A DNA stretch of 64,000 nt. It comes from Microbotryomycetes sp. JL201. Its lineage: Eukaryota; Basidiomycota; Microbotryomycetes. Below the pieces are notes generated by a model. The model saw only the letters and a program-made list of their open reading frames with translations. It was not told the origin of the DNA and ran no database searches. The stretch covers positions 62,001 to 126,000 of the forward strand of contig JAQYUZ010000019.1 of NCBI GenBank assembly GCA_033819885.1. The letters run 5' to 3'. A program made the position numbers and the translations under genes. Shown one piece after another: positions 34,906 through 45,069 of this stretch. How positions within the stretch are numbered: position 1 is the stretch's first letter; every line of letters starts with the position of its first letter.

Positions 34906-35364
34906 CCAATGAGACTTTTTGAAAGCTGATCAACGAGGGTGTGTACGTGGGCTTGAGAAGGACAGCAGGGATTTTGGGTATCAAAACGATCGTTGACCTT
35001 TACGTGGACCTTGACGAGGTGCAAGAACAAGGCTAGCTGTCTCGCGGGTTCGTCGCAGGAGTTGCATTAATTAGTGCAATACGTGATATTTTCAAAGCTC
35101 CATCTTGAATCAAAGCGCTCATGTGCGATCCGAAACACAACCGTGATTGAGCCTGCATCGTTCTGTATGCTCAATAGGGGGTTGATCCGGGTGCTGACTT
35201 GCTGAACACCGCGATTCGGCATAGGTTTCGCAAAATGATACATTTGAATGCTTTGAGGTGCTTGGAACTGGCACACGTACAGTGTTTCCGAGTGCGAGGC
35301 CCTGGCAAATGTCGAGGGCGCCCTGCGCCGGCCGCCTTCCGATTCGTGTCTCTACGCCAACAAC
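34906..35364. promoter_or_regulatory. divergent intergenic region
   Basis: This 459-base gap lies between BMT5 and the inferred start of uS12 (S23). No ORF with family similarity, RNA gene or repeat was found. It probably carries the ribosomal-protein promoter. Confidence 0.4.
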
Positions 35365-36604
35365 ATGGGTGAGCCGCACTTCACCGGCCAGCTCAACGTC
35401 GTCAGAAAGCCATATTGGTGCCATCGAATCGAGTGTATATCGCCTGCACGGGGCGGGCGTAGATGCGGACGTAGACCGACAAAATTTCGTTGATGCGCCC
35501 TGCCTCGCGTGCATGGCCACTTTCGCTCGTTTCGATGGCTGCAAGCGGTTTTTCTAGACCATCTGAGCTGGATGCGGGTGCTCGAACCTCGATGCAGGAT
35601 TGTTGCTGACCGTTGTCGGCGTCGAATCAGGAACGTGCAAACCTCGTGGTCTCTTGGCTGGTCGCAAGCTTCGCAACGACCGAAGGGACGCCCGCTGGGT
35701 GAGTAAATGGAAATGAACAGCTCTTTCGGGTGGCGTGAGATGGCATGTCGCGGTGCGGATGGGCCGGGCGGATCTAGGGATGGCTTCAATGGACCCGGCA
35801 GACGTATAGTTGTCATCGCGAGCGCGTCTCCAATTCCTCACGCCATTGTTATCCAGCCCCGGTCTCGCTACTCTTTACGTGGTCATCGTCAATCCGGCGA
35901 GCCGCTGCCGATCTCACGCCACTTGCAACGCAAGAAGTCCGCTGTGTGCTAACGTGCTCTTGTGATACACAGGCCGACAAGAACTACAAGAAGCGTGCTC
36001 TTGGCACTGCCTACCGTTCGTCGCCCACCGGTGGCTCGTCGCACGCCAAGGGTATCGTCCTCGAGAAGGTTGGCGTTGAGGCCAAGCAGCCCAACTCTGC
36101 CATTCGCAAGTGTGTTCGTGTTCAACTCATCAAGAACGGCAAGAAGGGTTAGTTCGCTTGGGTTTCGGCGCGCTCGTCGTCGCCACTGGACTTTGCTGAC
36201 GGGCTTTGTATAACTTCAATCAGTTACCGCCTTCGTCCCACGAGATGTACGTCTGCTATCCTTGATTGTTATATCAGACGATCATGGGCTGATCTGTTCG
36301 TTCGCAGGGTTGCCTCAACTTCACCGACGAGAACGACGAGGTTTTGATCTCAGGTTTCGGCCGAAAGGTATATTGTGTTTGCTTCCTGTGCGGTCTAGCA
36401 CAATATCTGACCCCACCGGACTGCTTCAGGGCAAGGCAAAGGGTGATATTCCGGGTGTTCGTTTCAAGGTTGTCAAGGTTGCCGGTGTTGGTCTCTTGGC
36501 TCTGGTAAGCTCTGACGGGTACCTGGTTAGGACTCTTCTCCGAGTTGATCTGACGTCAATGCATCACTCAGTGGAAGGAGAAGAAGGAGAAGCCGCGTTC
36601 GTAA
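35365..36604 (+). CDS. RPS23: 40S ribosomal protein uS12 (S23)
   Basis: Decoding-centre ribosomal protein. Exons: 35365-35368, 35631-35698, 35973-36147, 36224-36246, 36308-36367, 36430-36504 and 36572-36604, all in frame. The protein reads [60 protein letters not shown] (with the invariant KQPNSA loop), [33 protein letters not shown] and [10 protein letters not shown]. The first coding exon is only ATGG, followed by a 262-nt intron with donor GTGAGC; it is inferred because the second exon has no usable ATG. Exon 4 is only 23 nt. Confidence 0.93.
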
Positions 36605-36853
36605 TTTTGCCACCTCTTTGCAATGCTGCGTCCCATGTTTCCCAGAGTCCGTGTCTATCGCTCCGATCTGAATATGTATCCTGAGTCTTGTCGACAAGTC
36701 GCACTGCTATCTCATGCACGCCTTGAACGTTTTGTGTGACAGATCTCTGTCAATCCGACATTTTCCTTTTCCAATGGGTTTCAGAGCGGGAGCAAGACAA
36801 ATAAATGAACTGATTTCAAATTGCAAACACTTGGACAGACTCTGCATCGAGAT

Positions 36854-37330
36854 CTACTTGTCGGCGATCGGAAAGTCAGATCCAGTCATCTTCTTGTACT
36901 GATCGCGTATGCCATCCGAAATGGCCTCGTCCTTTTGCTGCTCAATGGCGTTCTCACTGCGGAAGTGTCAAAAACTGTCGATGGTGACGGTTCAAATACT
37001 CACTTTGACTGGTCGCCTTGACCCATCCTCTCCTGTACAAAATCGACGCCCTTGTCGAGGTAGTCCTCTGCGCAGCGCGAAGTAAATGCGGGCATGTGGG
37101 GCCGAATGCATGCCTGTAGTACAAACCTTTCTGTTCACCGGCCTGTCCACCGCCGGCTGCATTGTTGGCCATGTTCTTCATGCTGTCGAGAAAGTTGCCT
37201 TCGCCCTGTTGCTGCCCCGCAGCTCCGCCCTGCTCAGAGTTGTTGCCGCCGGCAAGGTTCTTGACGAAGTCCACTGCGCAGGAGTCATGAACAGTCTGCT
37301 TTGACTCCTTCCCGGGATTGACCGCTTACT
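36854..37330 (-). CDS. small acidic conserved fungal protein, about 98 residues
   Basis: Resembles a short conserved fungal protein family of unknown function that starts MDFVKNLAGG and ends with a motif like SDFPIADK. The first half is Gly/Gln/Asn-rich and disordered (GGAAGQQQGEGNFLDSM), the second half helical (EDYLDKGVDFVQERMGQGD, AIEQQKDEAISDGIRDQYKK). Exons joined: A37330, then 37273 downwards, then EDYLDKG, then ENAIEQQ. No ATG lies in frame at the start of the MDFV exon: it opens TGGACTTC directly after an acceptor, so the start codon appears split A|TG by a 56-nt intron with donor GTAAGC. Stop TAG at 36854-36856. Confidence 0.78.
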
Positions 37331-37883
37331 TTTCGTGTGGTTTCAGCCGCTTTGATCTGGTCTGAAAAGTGTGCGTGGGAGATAGAAGAAGTTAAGGTCC
37401 CCGCTCTCCGACGCCGACCGCGTCAGAGAGCGCACGTACGCGTTCGGGTGGACTCAGAAAAGCGTCACCATAAATTCATAAACAGATTCGGATTTCATGG
37501 GCTGGCATTCGAGAAGCAGCTTGTCACATTGTCGTTAGCCTGCACGTAACAACTCCTAATTCTCGCGCGAAGCGGTTTGGCATTGTCCGGAAGGAAATGC
37601 ATACATCGAATACAGTCTGTCAGGTTGAGGATACGATTGTCAACACTGCGGGCCTCTGCACGGGACATGGCGATTCGCTCGGCTCGGCCTTTACCTTCAC
37701 CCCCTCTGGTCCCCCCCGCTTGTATCCAAGTACATTATCTAGACAAGTAAGCTGAGAGTTCGGTTGAGTGTTCTGGTACACTCTGCACGGCCTTGACTGG
37801 CTTGCAGAGCGACCCGTTCCAACTTTTCGATGAAGCTCGCTGTACTCGAGCAACGCGCTGACCAATTCGCTCACTACGCAGAA
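37331..37883. promoter_or_regulatory. divergent intergenic region upstream of eL22
   Basis: This 553-base gap lies between the small acidic protein gene and eL22. I see a short C run (37709-37715) and no gene. It should include the eL22 promoter. Confidence 0.4.
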
Positions 37884-38600
37884 ATGGCCCCTAACCTCGT
37901 TGTACGTCTGACCGCGATGAGAGCAACCGACTGTAGGGTGTGAAGCAGGTGGATCCTGCGATGGCCGATTTCAACGAGCGACAGACAATTACTCGTTGCG
38001 CCATGCCATGCAACCGCCATAGAAAGACGTTGGCACGGCATCCTGCCAGCGCCCCTACTCCCCCGAGTCGCATGGGTAGACTCTGACTCTGACAATCTCA
38101 TCCTGCGCATGGTCTGCAGGGCAAGAAGAAGGCCGCCAAGGTCATTGAGCACCACAAGTTCATTGTTGACTACAGCCAGCCTGCCGAGAACAAGATTGTG
38201 CGTATCCGTATCACCCGCCTTACCCTGGCTCAACTAAGCGTGCTTGGCTTTTGCAGTTCGACGAGGCCGCCTTCGAGCAATTCTTGACCAACTCCATCAA
38301 GGTTGAGGGCAAGACTGGCCAACTCGGCGAAGATGTCTCTGTCAAGCGCGAAGGCGCCGGCAAGATTGTCATCTCGTCGCAGATCCCCATGTCCAAGCGC
38401 TACGTCAAGTACTTGACCAAGCGCTTCCGTAAGTTGACCTGACACATTGTTTGCGAGCTCATGACTGATCTGCATCGCTTCTGCCTACAGTCAAGAAGAA
38501 CTCGCTCCGCGAGTGGCTTCGCGTTGTCTCGACCTCGCCTGACACTTACACCTTGAAGTTCTTCGAGACCGCCGACGATGCCGATGCATCTGACGAGTAA
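37884..38600 (+). CDS. RPL22: 60S ribosomal protein eL22
   Basis: Large-subunit ribosomal protein. The first coding exon is 18 nt (MAPNLV, 37884-37901), followed by a 218-nt intron (37902-38119). The protein continues GKKKAAKVIEHHKFIVDYSQ, FDEAAFEQFLTNSIKVEGKT, VKREGAGKIVISSQIPMSKR, YVKYLTKRF and KKNSLREWLRVVSTSPDTYT, and ends in an acidic tail (ADDADASDE). Four exons, all joins in frame. Length about 125 residues, normal for eL22. Confidence 0.96.
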
Positions 38601-38808
38601 AGGTACTCATACGATGGTGTGGGATTGCTCGCGACATTGCAGGCTGCACCAACGAGACGTCCCAATACTCGGGTTGGCCAAGGAAGCGCATCGCGATCTC
38701 TAGGGGGCGTTGTAGGTTCTGTAGACAATTTTACAGTTTTTGCAGACATGCTTTGCAACGGATCACGATCCTTGGTTGACACATAGCAATATGACGTGGC
38801 GCGCATTC

Positions 38809-39656
38809 TCAAGACTGAGCAACCTTCTCCAGCTTGCCAGTGTCGCTCTGTGAGCGACGCGAAACACTGAATGAGCCTGTAGGCAGCAGAATCCCCAGAA
38901 AACAGGACTTACGTGAAATACCCAGCCGGTGATTGTTGTTTCGGGGTATATAAGAGGAAACCCGCGCAAAAATTGCACATCATCCTGTGCAGCAGGTGTC
39001 GGCAACCTTCGAGAGCGACAAGACACGCGCGCGTGCTCACCTTGACCGATTCGAACGGGTCGTGAATCTCAAGTGGCGCAATCGACTGAGCGAGAGCGTG
39101 AGTCGACGCAGGAGCTCGCTTCTTTATCTTGTCTAGGAGCAGGCTCTGATCGACTTTGGTGAATCCGCAATTTGTGTGATCTACCACTGACATGTGAGCA
39201 GACTCGCATTTAGGTTTGCGCACCCGCGTTGTGCTCACGAACGACTATGACCTCGCGAGTAGCGAGCATCTCTTGTGATACGACGACGGAGCGCACGGCG
39301 TCAACGACGCGTCCGCCTCCGTTCCGAATAATGTGAGCATCGCCGAGGTTGAATCCAGCAAAGCGGATCGGATCGAGCCTTTCGACACCCAAACTCAGTT
39401 TTGCTGTGTACCAAACAGAGGCTCGGTCGCAACTTGCCTGGCGTCCATGCAGGTGATCAAGGCAATTTTTTTCATTGGCATGGCAGACAAGTTGCCCTGG
39501 TGAAGATTCGCTCAGAGTCGCTTCGGGACGTCATATGGATCTCGCCGGGCGAGAATCAAGAATGTAGGATGTGCGGGCTCACAGCATCATACTCAGGTAC
39601 ATACTTGTCATTGGCGGCTTGCAAGTGCGTATTGGCGTACGAGGTTTCGGACATTG
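38809..39656 (-). CDS. beta-class carbonic anhydrase
   Basis: Zinc enzyme interconverting CO2 and bicarbonate. Motifs: KKIALITCMDAR (zinc Cys and Asp-Arg dyad), GDAHIIRNGGGRVVDAVRSV, VVSQEMLATREVIVV and HTNCGFTKVD (zinc His and Cys, across an intron). The C-terminal part reads DPFESVKDDVQFLRGFPLIY, TTITGWVFH and SDTGKLEKVAQS. The small plant/archaeal-like type, about 190 residues, without an obvious targeting peptide. Start MSETSYANTHLQAANDKY at 39656. The intron at 39379-39437 uses a GC donor and joins MDAR to LDPIRFAGFN, restoring the family spacing. Confidence 0.9.
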
Positions 39657-40700
39657 CGAGTGAGAAAGAAGAAGAATAAGCGCGAGAGCGAGAGCGATCG
39701 AAAATGTGCAAACTTGAGCTCGGCAATCACAACAACATATACAGCAACTCGATAGCGGGTGATTGCACATGTGTGCATTTTTCAAGTGCTCCTAGTCATG
39801 CCTTCCTACTCAATCCGGCCACTGCCTGCCCGGACACGCGACGTGCACATTGGCCGTATAGATCAAGGATGCCCAAAAACATGCCAAGCAGAGCAGAGGC
39901 GTTCGAGGTGATCTAGGCCTGCGTGAATAGGAAAAAGCCTATCAGCCACCAGGCTCTGCAACAGGATGGCGACAGAGCAGCGTTGCAGCTCATGCGTAAT
40001 TTGCTCCAAATATGGGAGGGTTTGTCAGAGTCATTCTAGTTCACAGCGTGCAGGACGTTAAATCGCTCGAGCCGCCCTTGTCAGGACGACGAACTAATCC
40101 CGGCACGCTCCAACAAGAGGTGCCAAAGCGTGTATGATCATCATGAAAGTTGGAGTAGATGCATGCGCGCGCTGCTGTGCTGTCTGTCGAACGAGGAAAA
40201 CCACTCACAAGGAAATCGAGGATCCGTCTCGTGTGCTGGCTCACGACTTTTGAGACACCTCCAGCGTGGCAGCTTTACATCGGGTTTGTGGGAGCCCATG
40301 CCGTACCGGCGAACGACGAGCAGACGAAGGTCGGCTGGGAATATTTTCCAGGTGCCGACCAACTGCTGCCGTCGTCAGCCTGTACAGCAGGCTGGTAAGC
40401 TTCGTTGATGCCAATGTAAAGCTGTGTGCATGGAGTGACTCATGTCGAGACCCGCGGTCGTTCTCGTAAAGAGGCAAGAGTAGAAAATGCTCGGCGCGAG
40501 TCGATCAGATGCCAAACGGTAATGCCAAAGTCTCCGTCGAAGGAAGCTTGAGACACATATATGTCAAAGCTTGATTTTCAAAATACGCTGCTGATCTGCG
40601 CAACTGCGAAGGTGACGTGAAGGAGACACCTCCTTTGTGGGTTTTTGGCCCGCTCGTTGTCGTGGGCGACGGGCTTTGCCCTCGTCTCGGTGCGCCAGTC
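39657..40700. other. intergenic kilobase, no recognised gene
   Basis: Lies between divergent carbonic anhydrase and uS3 genes. Only short, interrupted frames are present on either strand. A minus-strand stretch near 40280-40420 reads like protein but lacks a start, clear splice sites and any known family, so I do not call it. Confidence 0.4.
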
Positions 40701-41910
40701 ATGTCCCAAATCAACATCTCCAAGAGGCGGAAGGTCAGTCGCACATCTCAATTGCCCAGAACTCATCAGCTGACCAAGCGCCATTCGCCTACAGTTCGTT
40801 GCCGACGTAAGCAAAAGATTTTGTCCGCCCGTGCTGTGTGGGCGAACGACGCTAACCTTGGTGCCATAAATCTGCTGGCGGCATCATACAGGGTGTTTTC
40901 TAGTACGTCGGCTCGTCAAGAAGCGTCAGTACGGTCTGCAGACGCTGACAACCGCCCGTTTCGCAGCGCCGAGCTGTCCGAGTTCTTTGCTCGCACTCTT
41001 GCCTCGGAGGGTTACTCTGGCTGCGAGGTCCGCGTCACTCACGCTCGCACCGAGATCATCATCCGCGCCACGCACACCCAAGAGGTTTTGGGAGAGAAGG
41101 GCCGCCGCATCCGCGAGTTGACCGCGCTTGTCCAGAAGCGCTTCAAGTTTGCAGAGGGCTCCGTCGAGCTCTATGCTGAGAAGGTCCAGAACCGCGGTCT
41201 CGATGCCGGCGCTCAGTGCGAGTCGCTCCGCTACAAGCTTCTCGGCGGTCTCGCCGTTCGCCGGTCAGTCGAGATCGGTCGAATGGGTCTCCCTGAAGTG
41301 CATCTGACACTACGAATACATTCGCATGCAGTGCCTGCTACGGTGTTCTCCGTTTCATTATGGAGTCTGGCGCCAAGGGTGTCGAGGTTGTCGTTTCTGG
41401 CAAGATCCGTGCTGCTCGTGCCAAGTCGATGAAGTTCACCGACGGTTTCATGATCCACTCTGGTCAGGTGAGACTGCTTTGTCGAGCTTCGTGGGCGGAC
41501 TCATGTGCTAACAATGCGCCGCCGCCTCCAGCCCGTCCGCGACTTCGTCGACGAGGCCGTCCGCCACGTCTTGTTGCGCCAAGGTGTTTTGGGCATCAAG
41601 GTCAAGATCATGAAGGGCTGGGATCCTGAAGGTCGCACTGGCCCTGCCAAGCCCCTTCCCGATGTTGTCACCAGTACGTCTCCTGCTTTCGCCACTTGTG
41701 CGCTCGTTCAAAGCTGACGTCTCATGTCCGGCTGCAGTCGTCGAGCCCAAGGAGGAGGCCCCCTCTGCCCTCGTTGGTCAGCCCGTGTCCGAGCAGGCTC
41801 GTGGCGCCCAAGAGATCTCCGCTCCTCAGCCTCAAGTCGTTGCCCAGCCCGTTGCCGCCGAGCAACAGCAACAGCAACCTCAGGAGGTCGCTGCCGGCGG
41901 TGACTGGTAA
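40701..41910 (+). CDS. RPS3: 40S ribosomal protein uS3
   Basis: KH-domain ribosomal protein at the mRNA entry channel. Exons: 40701-40733 ([11 protein letters not shown]), 40795-40806 (FVAD), 40892-40902 (GVFY, last base in the next exon), then from 40967 ([20 protein letters not shown]). Later segments: [20 protein letters not shown] (KH GxxG region), [60 protein letters not shown] and [20 protein letters not shown]. The C-terminal tail is Gln/Ala-rich. Two successive exons of 12 and 11 nt encode the universally conserved FVADGVFYAE segment, so their identity is firm. Confidence 0.97.
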
Positions 41911-42149
41911 ACGATCTTTTTTCGCTCACATTAGTAACTGCTTGTTACGTTTGTCTGCCCTCCGACCCTCGCCAATCGGTCTCGGTTAGTCTGTCGTGTT
42001 GGATTTTTTCTTATGCTTGCGCCAGGAAAAGAGGGCTGGTAAACTGATGTAGTGGTAGACAATGTCATGGTTCATGATGCAAATTAGTTTTGTGTTGTGA
42101 CGCCAGCCCTGTCGTTTGAACATTCCCCGCTTCCTCATCTCTGCCGAGC

Positions 42150-44652
42150 ATGGGATTCTGTCGACGATGCGGCGAGATCGTCCCTTCTGGCACCAAATGC
42201 GTTTGTGGTGGTCTCGTCAAAGGTGCGCATGCGTTTGTCCGCATGATAAGAGTTCGTTCAACTTGGCGGAGGTCATTCATGCCTCGGTCCTCGCAGAGTC
42301 GGCCGTGAAGGTGTTGTTTGAGACTGTCAGCACGGATAAATGGGGTCAAAGGTGAGCATTGACCGCTTGAAGCTCCTATACTCTTACAATTCATTGATGC
42401 AGAGCGCATTGACCTCTTGCGACTGCGATTGTGGGGTTGTACCTCTTGCGACTGCGATTGTGGGGTTGTGATTCACTTCAAAGGTATCTGGCACGTAAGG
42501 ACGAGGCACAACAGGCGAGATCTATCAATGCTCCATTGGACGACTGTGCGCTTGGAGGCGTCGCCTTGGGACGGAGTCCGAGTTCCTCCAAGGCACCTGC
42601 ATCCCTGAACAAGCTCGAAACCAGTTACCTGGCAGATGACAGCGAGCTGTTCCACTTTGGAAGTATCTTGAGCCCGCGTGACCATTGGCAGTGCGTTTCT
42701 TGTGACAAGGCGTTCAGTCAGGTAAAGTCTTGCCACTCGGCCCCCTTTGACAACTTCTGAACTGCCCGCGAATTGCAGGAAGAAATCATATACCCGCATC
42801 CGGATACAAAATCGAATGAACAGCTCAAGGAAGTGTACTTCTGTCGACAATGCTTCGCGGAGAGATTCAGCAAAGGCAACTGGTGAGCAAGGCAACCGCA
42901 AGCTCTGCCTTTGACCTGATTCAGGATCTGACTTGGGATCTGGCTTGTCCCTTAGCAAGCGCTGCAAGTGCGCCGTGCTATCCGATGCACCATTCGTAGT
43001 TCATCAGGACATAGTCTGGCACAAGGTCAGTGGCGTCGCCTTACGAGATGCCCACGATTGACCTTATCTCCTGGCAGGAATGCTTTAAATGCTCATACTG
43101 TGCCGATCCGGAGACGACGCCGATGATTGACCTCGCTGGCAACCCATCTTGCGAAAAATGCTTCGACAATGAGGCGTACTTGCGACAAGGCATCCCGCCA
43201 TCTCCTCATTTGGCCCAGAGTGGCTTTACTTCGACAGCACTAGATCCAGCTCCCAGCAAATGGGGAACCGCCAGACGTTCGTCTACCCTCGAGAGGATGA
43301 GTACATCGAAAGAGGCACCTCGGACCCTCGAGATAGACGAGCAACGTCGAAGGATGCAGTCGGCTTGGCGTGTTAGGGCAGAAAGGGAGAAGTCGCCGAT
43401 GGTGTCTTCTTTCAACGAGCTGGGAGATAAATTGCGCCAGTTCGGTTTCGCAGGGACGATCAGCGCACCGGGGGCGGCAAGCTCGCCTTGGACAGCGAAG
43501 AAGACTGCAGGCAATCTGCCCCAAGGCCGCCCTCGGGAGCTGGGGAAGCCAAATTTGGATATATTGGCTGCCTCTCGCCCAGCTTCTGTCCCGAAGATGC
43601 TTTCCTCACAAGCCCAGGACTTGGAACCGGGCAGCAACTCTCTCTGTGCCGCCTGTTCGACGCCAATCACCGCCAGTGAATACGTTCTATTGTCAAACCT
43701 CTCAAAGACGATGCACAAAGCTTGTGCCGTATGTAGTCATTGCAAGCAGGAGCTGGATAGCGGTAAACACGTCGAGGTCAGCGGATCCGTCTACCACAGA
43801 AAGGTAGGCCCATCAACAATTGCTCGTCGAGTCTGTCAAAACTGAGCTCATGCTTCTGTCCAGTGTGCGCCACCTCCCCATACTTCGAAAATCCCAACGC
43901 CACAACCCTTCAGCGACGAAAATGATGATCCAACGTCAAAAAAACGAATACTTCTACCCGACGCTGCTCAAATCTGTCAAAGGTGCAACACAATGATTGA
44001 AGAGGATACTTTCACCTCTGTACTGCGCACCGGGAAGGCTTATCATCAAGCTTGCAGTGCATGTGTCGGCTGCGATTCAGGTTTTAGTGAGCCAGATCGC
44101 AAGACGTGTGTCGAGGTTCAAGGACGCATATATCACGTCAACGTAAGCCTGGATACCCGGAGACACACATCTTGAGAGGCTGAAACGTCTTGCTAGTGCG
44201 CACCGTCTGCGAAGGTTGCGACCTTCTCGAAGCCTTTTTCGTCGCCTTTGCGCAACTCAACTTCGCGCGCTCTCCCATCTCTTCCTCTGTCTCCGTCTCA
44301 ACACAAAGTCATGATACAAACGTCTGCGGTCGCCTCGACGAAAGATGAGGCGCTGCCACCGAAATCAATCTTTGCAACTCGTGCTCGACCGCCCGCGAAC
44401 CTGGGCGGACTGATGGTCTGTCACGGCTGCAGCGTACGTGCGAGCGAGAGGGAAACAGTTCAAGGTCCGCTAGGCCGACGCTACCATGCCAAATGCCTAA
44501 AGTGTGGCAAGTGTGATCGAGCTTTGGATTCAGAGTGTCGTGTCAACACTGCCGGGCAGCCGAGATGTGAAGCGTGTCGGGTGAGCCAAAAGTCCGCTGC
44601 AGCGTTAGGAGATGTGTCAACTGATTATGCACGCCTTACGAGCAGAAGATAG
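42150..44652 (+). CDS. multi-LIM-domain protein
   Basis: Probable cytoskeletal or signalling adaptor with about four LIM zinc-binding modules; no catalytic domain seen. The start MGFCRRCGEIVPSGTKCVCG is a short zinc-binding N-terminus. LIM cysteines appear in CVSCDKAFSQ, VYFCRQCFAERFSKGNCKRC, CFKCSYC, NPSCEKCFD, LCAACSTPITASEYVLLSNL, CAVCSHCKQEL, QICQRCNTMIEEDTF, CSACVGCDSGF, MVCHGCSVRASERE and CLKCGKCDRAL. A linker of about 140 residues (43.25-43.65 kb) is Ser/Pro-rich with a helical segment (DEQRRRMQSAWRVRAERE). The exon 1-2 join AAA-G|AG gives LVKESAVKVL; the intron at about 42351-42483 contains a 29-bp tandem repeat. Confidence 0.8.
42412..42469. repeat. 29-bp exact tandem duplication
   Basis: Units 42412-42440 and 42441-42469 both read ACCTCTTGCGACTGCGATTG followed by TGGGGTTGT. 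The pair falls inside the inferred intron of the LIM gene, so it does not alter the protein. Confidence 0.85.
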
Positions 44653-45069
44653 AAATTCGCACGAGCGTGCAGCCCGGCTCGAGCGGTCAGTGGCGCGCAG
44701 CGATCGCCTGACCGTCCCCACTTCTGGCGAGGTGTATTTCGAGATAAGCATTTAACCGGATAAAGTTTTCTGTTCTTGTTTCTCCTCGTGGTACCTGCTC
44801 GGATACGATTGTATGCAAGTACGTGCGTCATCGCGCGGCAGTCGAGCCGGGTTTGCCCAAGTCAAGGTTAACTCGTCCCTGGCCGCTGGGGTAGCAGACG
44901 CACCCACGACGCGTCTCAGATGCAGCTCATTTGAAACGTCATCCGACGCAGGCATTGCTTCTCACCGTGCACGCGTCTCGATCACGGGCACACAGATCAG
45001 GCCTCGCCTCGAGTGCTCACAGCCGGCCACACGACCGCTCAGAACCAGACAAGTATCGTAGGAGTGAAC
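44653..45069. other. intergenic gap, tandem genes
   Basis: This 417-base gap lies between the LIM gene and MMM1. No gene, RNA or repeat was recognised. Confidence 0.35.
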
